From: an uncultured Arsenicibacter sp.
GTDB taxonomy: Bacteria; Bacteroidota; Bacteroidia; Cytophagales; Spirosomataceae
Assembly: GCF_945952095.1 (NCBI RefSeq)
Contig: NZ_CAMFHL010000007.1
Location: forward strand, 12,520-76,519
Direction of reading: 5' to 3'
DNA length: 64,000 bases
The notes under the pieces were generated by a model that was not told where the DNA came from, ran no database searches, and worked only from the letters and a program-made list of their open reading frames with translations. Below, piece by piece: positions 52,821-61,433 of the stretch; the first letter of the stretch is position 1, and each line of letters begins with the position of its first letter. The position numbers were made by a program, and so were the translations under genes.

Positions 52821-52868
52821 GAAATGTAAAATGCATAATGTAAAATGAACAATGTAAAACCGATAATG
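52821..52868 (+). repeat. AATG-type repeat, second copy, overlapping a gene start
   Basis: Units AATGTAAAATG, CATAATGTAAAATG and AACAATGTAAAAC resemble the left arm of the element at 51869. It runs across the upstream ATG (52845) of the transporter gene and ends at the next ATG (52866). Confidence 0.65.
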
Positions 52869-54161
52869 GGCGGGCGGACCCGTGTACGTTACGGCATGTT
52901 GGCACTGGTGTTTGTCAACGTTGTCATCAATTACCTCGACCGGACGAATCTGGCCGTGGCGGCTTCGTCGCTGAGCAAAGACCTGCAACTCGACAAGGTC
53001 GAAATGGGGCTCATTTTTTCCGCATTTGGGTGGGCCTATGCGTTGTTACAGGTCCCCGGCGGCTTACTGGCCGACCGCGTGCTGCCGAGGGTGCTGTATG
53101 CCTTCTGTCTGATTACGTGGTCGTTAGCCACAATCGGGCAGGGTTTTGTGCGCGGGTTTGCCAGTCTGTTTGCGTTACGGGTGGCGACGGGCACCTTCGA
53201 GGCACCCTCGTATCCGATCAATAACCGGCTCGTAACGAGCTGGTTTCCGGAGCATGAGCGCGCATCGTCGATTGCGTTGTATGTGTCGGGACAGTTTATC
53301 GGGCTGGCCTTCCTGACTCCCGTACTGGTTACGCTACAAGCCTACGCCGGCTGGCAGGGACTGTTTGTGGTGACGGGGCTGGTCGGGATTGTCTGGGGTG
53401 TTGTCTGGTACCTGTTTTACCGCGACCCGCTGGATCATCCTAAGGTTAATGAAGCTGAATTAACGTACATCGAAGACGGCGGCGGCCTGTTTCGCGGCCA
53501 GAAAAAAGGAAGTGCATCGGTCTGGAGCTGGCATAACCTGCGGCAGGTGTTCAGTAACCGGACGCTGTGGGGCGTTTATATCGGGCAGTTTGCCGTCAAT
53601 GCTACCCTTTGGTTTTTCCTGACCTGGTTTCCGACGTATCTGGTGGAATACCGTGGCCTGAGTTTTATCAAATCCGGTTATCTGGCATCGGTGCCGTTTT
53701 TGTCGGCCTGTGCTGGGCTGCTGCTATCCGGCTTTTTATCCGACCATTTTACCCGCAAAGGCATGTCGGTGAGTGTCGCGCGTAAAACACCGGTTATCGC
53801 CGGTTTGCTGTTATCCGTGAGCATCGTCGGCGCCAATTATAGCGACGATACCGGAATGATTATTTTCTACATGGCACTGGCGTTTTTCGGGTCTGGTATG
53901 GCCTTGATTTCGTGGGTGTTCGTATCAATTCTGTCGCCGAAACACCTTATCGGCCTGACGGGCGGCGTATTCAACTTTATGGGTAATCTGGCGTCTATCG
54001 TGGTACCGATTGTGATCGGGTTTCTGGCTAAAGACGGTGATTTCAAGCCTGCGCTGGTATTTATCGGTGCCCTGGGCCTGCTGGGAGCGTGCTCGTATAT
54101 TTTCCTGGTCGGTAAAATTGAGCGGGTACAAGTTCGGGAAGAGCCGGTTGCAGTGGTCTGA
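52866..54161 (+). CDS. MFS transporter, ACS (anion:cation symporter) family
   Basis: 431 residues from the ATG at 52866. The in-frame ATG at 52845 would add seven residues encoded by the intergenic repeat, so the later start is preferred. Twelve helices; NVVINYLDRTNLAVAAS in helix 1 and FGWAYALLQVPGGLLADR are characteristic of hexuronate/glucarate/galactonate transporters. It should import a sugar acid with protons and fits with the SDR gene upstream. Last gene of the operon; it ends 5 bp before the convergent membrane-protein gene. Confidence 0.9.
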   Translation: MGGRTRVRYGMLALVFVNVVINYLDRTNLAVAASSLSKDLQLDKVEMGLIFSAFGWAYALLQVPGGLLADRVLPRVLYAFCLITWSLATIGQGFVRGFASLFALRVATGTFEAPSYPINNRLVTSWFPEHERASSIALYVSGQFIGLAFLTPVLVTLQAYAGWQGLFVVTGLVGIVWGVVWYLFYRDPLDHPKVNEAELTYIEDGGGLFRGQKKGSASVWSWHNLRQVFSNRTLWGVYIGQFAVNATLWFFLTWFPTYLVEYRGLSFIKSGYLASVPFLSACAGLLLSGFLSDHFTRKGMSVSVARKTPVIAGLLLSVSIVGANYSDDTGMIIFYMALAFFGSGMALISWVFVSILSPKHLIGLTGGVFNFMGNLASIVVPIVIGFLAKDGDFKPALVFIGALGLLGACSYIFLVGKIERVQVREEPVAVV

Positions 54162-54166
54162 CCAGA

Positions 54167-54934
54167 TTACCGTCTGGCTGGCGCATAGATGCGGGCAGCC
54201 GCAACGTTGATCAGCGCATTTACCAGAAATGCCAGTAAAAACGAGACACCTACCGGAAATTCACGGAGTAGAAACGCCTGCAAAAACAGAAAGGTGGTAA
54301 AGCCCAGCAGGCCGATGACAATGCCACGCATGGTGGCTACAGTAGCGTCGCTGCCTTGCAGAATGTGGGAAAAAATCGCCAGAATAGACGTCAGAATCGG
54401 GAAGGGCGTTAGTACACCGCTCCAGGTCGGTCCCAGTAACTCAGCCAGGCCGGTAATGACCAGCGTAAACAGCGTGGCCACTACCATCCGGATCAGAATG
54501 TCGTATTTCAGGCGTTTGCCCGCTTTGGGAATACCCGACGGAACCGGAAAAAAATAAAGCGCGGCGACAATGCTGAGCATGGTAACGGCATAACTGGCCG
54601 CCAACGGCAAGGCAAGGTAGTTGAGCGACAGGGCTGTGAGCGTATAAATAAGGTAAGACAGCGTGAGTGTCATTACCCATTGGTACCGGCCGGAAAACCA
54701 CGCATAGCTGAAACAGAAAGCCAGTAAGGCAACAATGCCCGTCATAATGCCCTGAACGGCATTAATGCCGAATTGAACACCTTGCTCCAGAATGAAGAAC
54801 AGCAGGATGGCCCCTGCTACCCACGGCATACTGCCGATCAGGCCGCCGATCTGGTGCCCCCAGCGCCGGATTGCCAGCGTAATCAGGGCAACAACCGAGG
54901 GCATTAAGGTGAGTTTGAGCAGGAGAACAGGCAT
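54167..54934 (-). CDS. Polytopic membrane protein of unknown function
   Basis: 255 residues with about eight hydrophobic segments and almost no soluble loops. It ends FLVNALINVAAARIYAPARR. A GLIGSMPWVAGAILLFF segment near 30-47 and FTLVITGLAELLGPTWSGVLTPFP are noticeable. I do not recognise a family with confidence; it has the look of GlpM- or lysine-exporter-like small transporters. Convergent with the ACS transporter with no terminator between. Confidence 0.7.
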   Translation of the reverse strand: MPVLLLKLTLMPSVVALITLAIRRWGHQIGGLIGSMPWVAGAILLFFILEQGVQFGINAVQGIMTGIVALLAFCFSYAWFSGRYQWVMTLTLSYLIYTLTALSLNYLALPLAASYAVTMLSIVAALYFFPVPSGIPKAGKRLKYDILIRMVVATLFTLVITGLAELLGPTWSGVLTPFPILTSILAIFSHILQGSDATVATMRGIVIGLLGFTTFLFLQAFLLREFPVGVSFLLAFLVNALINVAAARIYAPARR

Positions 54935-55432
54935 AGGCAGCAGTATAAAAGAAGATCCCAGCCATGTTTAATGACCAATAACGTCTGCAATTTAATATAA
55001 ATTCTTCGGTGTAGAGAATGCCATAGAACTACTGTAAACGCACAGAATGTAAATACTATCCGCTTAAAACAAAAAAAGTCAGACTCAATATGGCCTGGCT
55101 TTTTTATAATTACTTGCTTATTCTCCAAAAGCACCGCCTACTTTAGTAGCTGATTTATTACAGGCAGCAACTCTTTTGACAAAGAATTTAAAGGAGTGGA
55201 AGGTGTTGCTAATCAGACTATTAAAGTAATGCTTTGGAGGTACAAGTATAATATGTTTGAATGGGAATATAAATGGGTTTTAACTCGATTGTATTGTAAG
55301 GTGAATGTTCTATGCTGAGTTTGCAAAAAAACGACATGAGTCAGCTTAATATCTTAAAAGTCCATTGCGACGTGTTTAATTTAAATAGTGCTTAAGTTTT
55401 TAAACTTTGAGTGATTTATAGCAAGACATGTA
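54935..55432. other. AT-rich gap of 498 bp
   Basis: No gene supported. A 38-codon open stretch near 55100-55225 on the plus strand reads like a helical peptide (TLVADLLQAATLLTKNLKEW) but has no start codon and no upstream continuation. Perhaps a decayed gene end. Confidence 0.4.
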
Positions 55433-57040
55433 CTAATTATCTGGTTCTGAAGTTAGATAAAAAGAAACCCGAACGGCAATCTCCTCAATAAAATGCTGAT
55501 CATGCGAAATTACCAGCAGCGTTCCGGTAAAGCCTTTAACTGCATGAATCAGTACATCCTGACTCTGGCGGTCCAGATTGTTGGTTGGTTCATCCAGAAT
55601 CAGCAGCCCGGGGGTGTGGCGGTCAATGATCAGACAGCAGAGGGCGAGTTTCATTTTTTCGCCTCCGCTCAGGTCAGCGCATGGCCTGTCCCACTCGTCC
55701 CTGGTAAACTGATGATAATGCAGGAGCATTTTCAGGTCATGTTCCGGTAAGAGCCGTGTATTAAATTGCTGTACCTGTTCAATTACCGTCAACCCGTTCT
55801 GAATAAGTGAGTATTCCTGATCCAGATAGGCATACGACACCGGTGAAAGCGTCAGCTGGCCAGACACCGGCGTTAACTGTCCGGTCACGAGTTTGAGTAA
55901 GGTTGTTTTACCTGAGCCGTTGTTTCCTTCGATCCGGATGCGGTCGCCGGAGCGCACCTGAAATGTAAGCGGCTCCGGCCAAAGTTCGCGCTGACCAAAC
56001 CGGAACTGAACCGCCTGCGCATCAATGAGCAGCTTGCCGCGATGCAGTTCTGAAGGCCCGAACCCGGTTTTGAGCACCTGCGAAGCCTGAATCTGTGCCT
56101 TTAGCTGCCGGCGGCTATCGGCCAGATCCTGTAATTTATCGCCGTGTACTTCTTTCAGCCTGGCCGTACTCTGTTCGGCGTGGCGTTTCAGGTGACCGGC
56201 CACAATGCGGGGCAGCCCCTGCGTCTGGCCCTGAGCTTTGCCGCGGATTTCCTGCCTCTGGCGCTGTTCAGCCAGATCCTGCGCTTTTTGCTTTGCGTGC
56301 CTGAGCTGCTTTTCCTGTTCATCGAGCTGGTTATGCAGCGCATTGAGTTTTGCTTCTTTTTGTTCGCGGTAAAACGCATAGTTGCCGCCGAAGACTTCGA
56401 TACCCGACGGACTGAGTTCAAGAATCTGGTTCAACTGATTCAAGAGTACGCGGTCGTGGCTGACAACCAATACGGTACCTTTAAACTGTTGAATCATGGT
56501 ATAGAGCAACTGCCGGCTACCCGCATCCAGGTGATTTGAGGGTTCATCCATAAGCAGGATGGAAGGCGTATGAATGAACACACCAGCCAGCAGAAGCTTT
56601 GTCTTTTCACCGCCCGATAAGGTACTTACCGGCTGATCCAGCGTCAGATGCTGCAAGTGCCAGTAAGCCAGGGCAGCGTCAATACGTTCTTCGATATCCC
56701 AGTCGTCATTCAGGGTGGCAAAATGGTATTCTGCTGCGTCGCCCCCCAGAATGGCCTGCAAAGCCTGTAATGCCGGCTCTACACCAAGCAGACCCGCAAC
56801 CGTCAGGCCGTCGAACTGGCCGGTATGTTGCGGGATATACCAGTATGGTCCGGTCAGCGAAATGGTACCGGCCGTTGGCGGGAGCGTACCCGCAATCAGC
56901 TTCAGCAGCGTAGATTTGCCGACGCCGTTATTCCCGACAAGAGCCGCTTTATCACCGGCATTAACGACAACCGTCAGACCGTCAAACAGTAACTCCCGGT
57001 CGGGATGAGTATAGGTAAGTGCGTTCACGATAATGGACAT
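55433..57040 (-). CDS. ABC-F family ATPase
   Basis: 535 residues with two ABC domains in one chain and no membrane segment. First Walker A GNNGVGKST at 36-44 with signature LSGGEKTKLL; second GNNGSGKTT near 360-368 with signature LSGGEKMKLAL and Walker B LLILDEP. A charged linker of about 80 residues with many Lys, Gln and Glu lies between the domains. ABC-F proteins act on the ribosome, in translation control or antibiotic resistance. Which subgroup this is cannot be told. Isolated gene with AT-rich flanks on both sides. Confidence 0.92.
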   Translation of the reverse strand: MSIIVNALTYTHPDRELLFDGLTVVVNAGDKAALVGNNGVGKSTLLKLIAGTLPPTAGTISLTGPYWYIPQHTGQFDGLTVAGLLGVEPALQALQAILGGDAAEYHFATLNDDWDIEERIDAALAYWHLQHLTLDQPVSTLSGGEKTKLLLAGVFIHTPSILLMDEPSNHLDAGSRQLLYTMIQQFKGTVLVVSHDRVLLNQLNQILELSPSGIEVFGGNYAFYREQKEAKLNALHNQLDEQEKQLRHAKQKAQDLAEQRQRQEIRGKAQGQTQGLPRIVAGHLKRHAEQSTARLKEVHGDKLQDLADSRRQLKAQIQASQVLKTGFGPSELHRGKLLIDAQAVQFRFGQRELWPEPLTFQVRSGDRIRIEGNNGSGKTTLLKLVTGQLTPVSGQLTLSPVSYAYLDQEYSLIQNGLTVIEQVQQFNTRLLPEHDLKMLLHYHQFTRDEWDRPCADLSGGEKMKLALCCLIIDRHTPGLLILDEPTNNLDRQSQDVLIHAVKGFTGTLLVISHDQHFIEEIAVRVSFYLTSEPDN

Positions 57041-57412
57041 AATCGTAACGGAGAATAGAATGGAACAAATGGACTATAGATGTGCCGCGCTGAACGGGCA
57101 GCAAAGGGGGAGCAAGCTCCGGAAAAAGGATGGATTACATGACTGTTAAGTAATTGCCGGTTAACACACGTATGCGTTAACGGCGGTTGACCATTGTTTG
57201 TCAAAACGTTCTGAGGTAGCCGAACGCCGGATAAATCCCTGTTTACTTAATTCTCACATGCGGAAGGATGGCTTTATGCACTTGCTCTGACCCTATGCGT
57301 AATGGTAAAAGATGGTGGCAAGCTATCTGGAATAGTTAAAACAGATGCGGAAAGTTCCCGAAAGCCTGATTTTGGTTAACTTTCAGCTCTCAATCAAATC
57401 AATATCTGTTTT
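57041..57412. other. 372-bp gap before the thioredoxin-like gene
   Basis: No gene supported. An inverted GTTAAC pair (57160-57165 and 57176-57181) with GG/CC-rich flanks forms a possible hairpin or operator. No promoter match was found. Confidence 0.4.
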
Positions 57413-58189
57413 ATGACAAACACCACGCTGACGATTATCCACCATTTTAAAATTGCTTTCGTTGTTAATGCTTTTATCTGTAGTTTATTTATTGCCAAAG
57501 AAGCAAGGGCGCAGGAGCCCGTGCGTGTTACTACCGGCCGGGTGCAAGCCATCAGCAGGTTCGATGAAAATACCCCGATATTTGAAGAAGGAACGGGCAA
57601 ACGACTGTCAAAAGAAGAGTTCCGTACACTGGCCAGAACCAATTTCAGTGGCTACCGCCTGATTCCTGATATTAATGAATACGGTGAGGTGGGTTTTTAC
57701 TCCATTCGCCTGATGACGGAAGAAGAGCGGCAAAGCAATCGTTTCAGTGACCGCGATCCCGGGCGGCGGCCAAATGAAGGTACCCTTATGCCTGAACTGG
57801 TGTTCAGATCAATTGACAGGAAAGAATACAGACTGACCGAACAGAAAGGGAAGGTCGTATTGCTGAGTTTCTGGATTTCCACACAAAAACCATTTTGGTC
57901 AGCGGTAAATAATCAGAAGTTTACCGAAGCGGTCGCTCCGTTTCTGACGAATACAAATTTTCTTTCGCTGGGTATTTTGCCGGATAGCAAAGAAGCACTT
58001 CGTAATGCTATGGAAACTGAAACGTTTGCCTTTATTCCGGTACCGGACGGGAACGGATTTCATCGTAAGCTGCACCTGACCAGATTCCCTGCTTTTGCTG
58101 TGATTGATCAGAACGGAACGATTGCCGCATGGCATTACGGCAGTAATTTTGACGAGCTGAAAAAGACACTCCAACGGGTCATTAAGTGA
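57413..58189 (+). CDS. Exported thioredoxin-fold protein lacking the CxxC site
   Basis: 258 residues. A signal peptide runs to about 31 (IAKEARAQ). The C-terminal half has a TlpA/AhpC-like fold: GTLMPELVFRSIDRKEYRL, then KGKVVLLSFWISTQKPFW in place of the usual WCxxC, and FPAFAVIDQNGTIAAWHYG as the cis-Pro strand. No cysteine occurs at the active site, so disulfide exchange is not possible. It may bind rather than reduce partners. The N-terminal region (32-125) is not recognised. Confidence 0.78.
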   Translation: MTNTTLTIIHHFKIAFVVNAFICSLFIAKEARAQEPVRVTTGRVQAISRFDENTPIFEEGTGKRLSKEEFRTLARTNFSGYRLIPDINEYGEVGFYSIRLMTEEERQSNRFSDRDPGRRPNEGTLMPELVFRSIDRKEYRLTEQKGKVVLLSFWISTQKPFWSAVNNQKFTEAVAPFLTNTNFLSLGILPDSKEALRNAMETETFAFIPVPDGNGFHRKLHLTRFPAFAVIDQNGTIAAWHYGSNFDELKKTLQRVIK

Positions 58190-58283
58190 CAAACCGATTT
58201 GGGGTACTGCTTTTTTGCCGCTAATGCGGTATCTTCGGGGTTGTCAAATACCACTGTTGTAGCAAGCTGATTCCCACGCACGT

Positions 58284-59885
58284 ATGCACGAAACGTTACT
58301 ACTCTGTTTATCGCTCCTGTTATTGGTGATGGTGCTGGTTATGCTGGCCCAGCGCCTGCGGGTGTCTTATCCCATTTTTTTAGTCCTTGGCGGCTTGCTG
58401 ATCAGCTTTATTCCGGGCGTTCCGGTCATTAAAGTTGACCATGAATTAATATTCCTGATTTTTCTGCCGCCGCTGCTTTATGAAGCGGCCTGGTTTACGT
58501 CCTGGAAAGCCTTCTGGAAATGGCGGCGGGTTATTTCGACTAACGCCTTTCTGCTGGTCATGCTGACGTCCTGTGTGGTGGCGATTGTAGCACAGGCGTT
58601 TTTGCCGGGCTTCACGCTGGCACTGGGCTTTTTGCTGGGCGGGATTGTCTCGCCACCCGATGCGGTGGCCGCTACATCGGTGACCAAAGGGCTGAAGGTA
58701 CCAAAGCGGGTCGTGACGATTCTGGAAGGCGAAAGCCTGGTTAATGATGCGTCCAGTCTGATCATTTTCCGGTTCGCGCTGGCAGCCGTGCTGTCCGGAA
58801 CATTTATCTGGCAGAAGGCGGCGACCGACTTTGTGCTGGTGACCGGCGTCGGGATCATTGTCGGGCTGGTGATTGCCCACATTTTTTATGTCATCCACCG
58901 CTGGCTGCCGACCACGCCCAGCATTGATACGGCACTGACGGTCATCGCACCATACCTGATGTATCTGGTGGCCGAAGAGTTTCATTTTTCAGGGGTAATG
59001 GCGGTGGTCAGCGGCGGGTTATTCCTGTCATACCGGAACCATGAGATTTTCTCCTACCAGACCCGGATGCAGTCGTATAGCCTGTGGGCCACCCTGGGGT
59101 TTGTGCTCAACGGGACGGTATTTATCCTGATTGGCCTTGAACTGCCGGTTATCGTTGATGAACTGGGCGAATATTCGAAATGGGAGGCAATCGGCTATGG
59201 AGTGCTGATTACAGGCATTCTGATTGTGACCCGTATGGCGGTGGCGATGGGCACGTCGCTGTTTACCCGGTTCATGAGCCGGTTTATCTGGGTAAATGAC
59301 GCGAATCCCGGCTGGAAATATCCGCTGGTAATTGGCTGGGCCGGTATGCGGGGTGTGGTGTCGCTGGCATCGGCGCTCTCTATTCCGCCGTTGCTCGATA
59401 ATGGTCAGCCGTTTCCGCAGCGAAACCTGATCCTGTTTATCACGTTTGTGGTAATTCTGCTGACGCTGGTTGTACAGGGATTGACCTTACCGGCGATCAT
59501 CAACTTTGTGAACCTGAAAGAACAGGATATGGCACCGGAAGAAGAGCAGGAAGCCGAAATCCGGGTGCGGCTGGTGAAAGTGGCGATTGAGGCGCTGGAA
59601 TCACAGTACGCCGACGAAATGGCAAGCAACGAGTGGGTGAAAAACCTGCGCCGCCGTATGGTGGCCGACCACGGGCATGCGGAAGGCTATCTGGCGGCTG
59701 TGACCTGTATTCCGGAGCAGAAAGAGGCCGTAAGCCGGTACCGCGAAATCCACGCAGACCTGCTGAAAATACAGCGCCGTGAGCTCTACAAAATGCGTAA
59801 GCGGACCGAACTCGACGACGAGGTAATCCGCAAGCAGGAAGCCCAGATGGACCTCGACGAAGCCAGTCTGTCGATGCTGCACTGA
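58284..59885 (+). CDS. Na+/H+ antiporter, CPA1 (NhaP) family
   Basis: 533 residues: about 12 helices in the first 410, then a charged cytoplasmic tail of about 110 residues rich in Glu, Arg and Lys. FLLGGIVSPPDAVAATSV and GESLVNDASSLIIF contain the transport site (PPDA and the ND pair). It exports sodium or potassium in exchange for protons at the inner membrane. Followed 8 nt later by the second copy of the 33-nt palindrome. Confidence 0.93.
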   Translation: MHETLLLCLSLLLLVMVLVMLAQRLRVSYPIFLVLGGLLISFIPGVPVIKVDHELIFLIFLPPLLYEAAWFTSWKAFWKWRRVISTNAFLLVMLTSCVVAIVAQAFLPGFTLALGFLLGGIVSPPDAVAATSVTKGLKVPKRVVTILEGESLVNDASSLIIFRFALAAVLSGTFIWQKAATDFVLVTGVGIIVGLVIAHIFYVIHRWLPTTPSIDTALTVIAPYLMYLVAEEFHFSGVMAVVSGGLFLSYRNHEIFSYQTRMQSYSLWATLGFVLNGTVFILIGLELPVIVDELGEYSKWEAIGYGVLITGILIVTRMAVAMGTSLFTRFMSRFIWVNDANPGWKYPLVIGWAGMRGVVSLASALSIPPLLDNGQPFPQRNLILFITFVVILLTLVVQGLTLPAIINFVNLKEQDMAPEEEQEAEIRVRLVKVAIEALESQYADEMASNEWVKNLRRRMVADHGHAEGYLAAVTCIPEQKEAVSRYREIHADLLKIQRRELYKMRKRTELDDEVIRKQEAQMDLDEASLSMLH

Positions 59886-59892
59886 GGTGATC

Positions 59893-59925
59893 AGTGGTGG
59901 CACGACTGTCAGTGGTGCCACCACT
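59893..59925. repeat. 33-nt palindromic repeat, copy 2
   Basis: Arm AGTGGTGGCACGACT (59893-59907) is identical to copy 1 at 4642; loop GTC; right arm AGTGGTGCCACCACT (59911-59925) differs from perfect pairing at one base. No T-run follows. It lies between convergent genes, as copy 1 does. Confidence 0.85.
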
Positions 59926-59932
59926 AAACAAT

Positions 59933-60670
59933 TTATCCATTCAGAGCGGCGAAGGCCTGGGCGGGAGCCGACCGCGACAGGGCATATACGGCAGCCGTGT
60001 CGCCAATGTGTACTTCGTAGGTGTCGCTGGCGAGGGCGTTGAGCAGTTCCTGTGCCACAACTGCCGGTGAGATACCTTTTTCGCCGCCAATATCCTGCGA
60101 AAAATCTGTGTTTACGAGCGGCGGCATTACGTCAAATACCTTAACGGCCGATGTGCGACTGAGTGCAAACCGGAGCGATTTCGTGTAGGAATGCAGCGCC
60201 GCTTTACTGGCCGAATAGGTCGATACCTGGCTGATAGGAACAAACGCCACAATAGACGATACATTGACAATGGCCGCTTCCGGCTGCTGCTTCAGGACCG
60301 GCAGGAGCTTTTCAGTTAACCGGATCGCTGAGAGGTAATTGGTCAACATTTCCTCGCCTGCTTTTGTATAGGCATCGGGTTGTTCGTCCAGATTATAGGC
60401 AAACGCTTTACCGGCGTTGTTAATCAGCACATCGAGTTGCGGAAATTCCTGCTCAATCCGCGCTGCCAGACGATTTACATCTTCTTCCTTTGTTACATCG
60501 CTGACAATGGCCGTCGCGTTTTTGAGCTGAGCGGCAGCCTGTTGCAGACGGGTTTCATCCCGACCGGTGATAATGACGTGATTACCTTGTTCATCAAAGG
60601 CTTTTGCAAAGGCAAAGCCAATACCGGCACTGCCGCCGGTAATCAGGATCGTATGCTGTGTAGTTTTCAT
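59933..60670 (-). CDS. SDR-family oxidoreductase, DltE-like
   Basis: 245 residues with cofactor loop TGGSAGIG (11-18), NNAG in the fourth strand and YSASKAAL with the catalytic Tyr-x-x-x-Lys. The DltE/YqjQ-like end and the lack of a specific motif leave the substrate open. It lies 58 nt downstream of tetR on the same strand, and its promoter region holds a perfect palindrome matching the operator before tetR. Confidence 0.88.
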   Translation of the reverse strand: MKTTQHTILITGGSAGIGFAFAKAFDEQGNHVIITGRDETRLQQAAAQLKNATAIVSDVTKEEDVNRLAARIEQEFPQLDVLINNAGKAFAYNLDEQPDAYTKAGEEMLTNYLSAIRLTEKLLPVLKQQPEAAIVNVSSIVAFVPISQVSTYSASKAALHSYTKSLRFALSRTSAVKVFDVMPPLVNTDFSQDIGGEKGISPAVVAQELLNALASDTYEVHIGDTAAVYALSRSAPAQAFAALNG

Positions 60671-60696
60671 GGGAATTCTTCTGATTTTCTAATAAA

Positions 60697-60710
60697 ATAC
60701 CGATCGGTAT
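60697..60710. promoter_or_regulatory. TetR-type operator before the SDR gene
   Basis: ATACCGATCGGTAT is a perfect 14-bp palindrome in an AT-rich flank (AAA before, ATTTT after). A related site lies at 61340-61353, which supports binding by the adjacent TetR protein. Confidence 0.75.
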
Positions 60711-60728
60711 ATTTTAGTTCAAATTTTT

Positions 60729-61331
60729 TTAATTTTTCTGATGCGTGATTAAAAACGCCACTGTTTTCAGCACCTTGTTCAGGCTGTTGGGGGAGTTGGT
60801 CGCTTTGGCAATCATGATACCCCCTTCGATCAGGGCAATGATGGAAAGAGCCAGTTGCTCGGGGTGTGTATCGGCGCTGAACTCACCTGCATCCATACCG
60901 CCTCTGATGAGATCGATGAGTTGTTTTTTCCAGACCAGAATGGCTTTGGCAGCGCGGTCTTTCAGCAGGTTATTTGTGTCATCGGCATCAACCGCCGTAT
61001 TCAGAATCGGACAACCGCCTTCCGGAAACTCAATGCCGGTCATGCTATGGTAAGCCTGGACGTAGACCAGCAGTTTATCCGTAAAACTGCCGGCTCCGGA
61101 AATGAGCTGCTGTACAGCCGTGCTGATCTTCGCCAGATTATAATCGAAACAGGCCAGGGCAACTTCTTCCTTGTTCTCGAAATTCCCGTAGATACTGCCT
61201 TTCGTCAGGCCGGTTGCATCGGTCAGGTCAGAGAGCGACGTGCCGGCGTATCCTTTTGTGTTAAAGATACCGGCCGTCTTTTCAATGATCAGCTGACGGG
61301 TGCGCTCCGCTTTGGAAATTTCACTTTTCAT
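60729..61331 (-). CDS. TetR/AcrR-family transcriptional regulator
   Basis: 200 residues from the ATG at 61331. The N-terminal helix-turn-helix reads RTRQLIIEKTAGIFNTKGYAGTSLSDLTDATGL, then TKGSIYGNFENKEEVALA, the recognition part of TetR proteins. The C-terminal half is an all-helical ligand-binding domain. It is expected to repress the SDR gene and itself, and perhaps fabF. The inducer is unknown. Confidence 0.92.
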   Translation of the reverse strand: MKSEISKAERTRQLIIEKTAGIFNTKGYAGTSLSDLTDATGLTKGSIYGNFENKEEVALACFDYNLAKISTAVQQLISGAGSFTDKLLVYVQAYHSMTGIEFPEGGCPILNTAVDADDTNNLLKDRAAKAILVWKKQLIDLIRGGMDAGEFSADTHPEQLALSIIALIEGGIMIAKATNSPNSLNKVLKTVAFLITHQKN

Positions 61332-61339
61332 GCCCAAAA

Positions 61340-61353
61340 ATACTGATTGGTAT
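61340..61353. promoter_or_regulatory. TetR-type operator between tetR and fabF
   Basis: ATACTGATTGGTAT is a degenerate copy of the palindrome at 60697, with matching outer arms. It overlaps TATTTTTG on the minus strand (61335-61342), a -7 match for tetR. It lies 11 nt upstream of TACTTTTG (61364-61371), a plus-strand -7 match toward fabF without a good -33 box. Confidence 0.65.
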
Positions 61354-61433
61354 ATTTATTTCCTACTTTTGCGCCCACTTTCAGTTTGTTCAATGCAGAC
61401 TGGCCTATAAAACGCAGGTAGAGAATAGAGACA

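Noticed and set aside
52845..52865. Start of the ACS transporter at 52845
   Set aside because: The seven extra codons coincide with an intergenic repeat; the ATG at 52866 starts just before the family N-terminus.
55100..55225. Small gene in the AT-rich gap on the plus strand
   Set aside because: About 38 open codons with no ATG and a stop just upstream; no promoter or homology seen.
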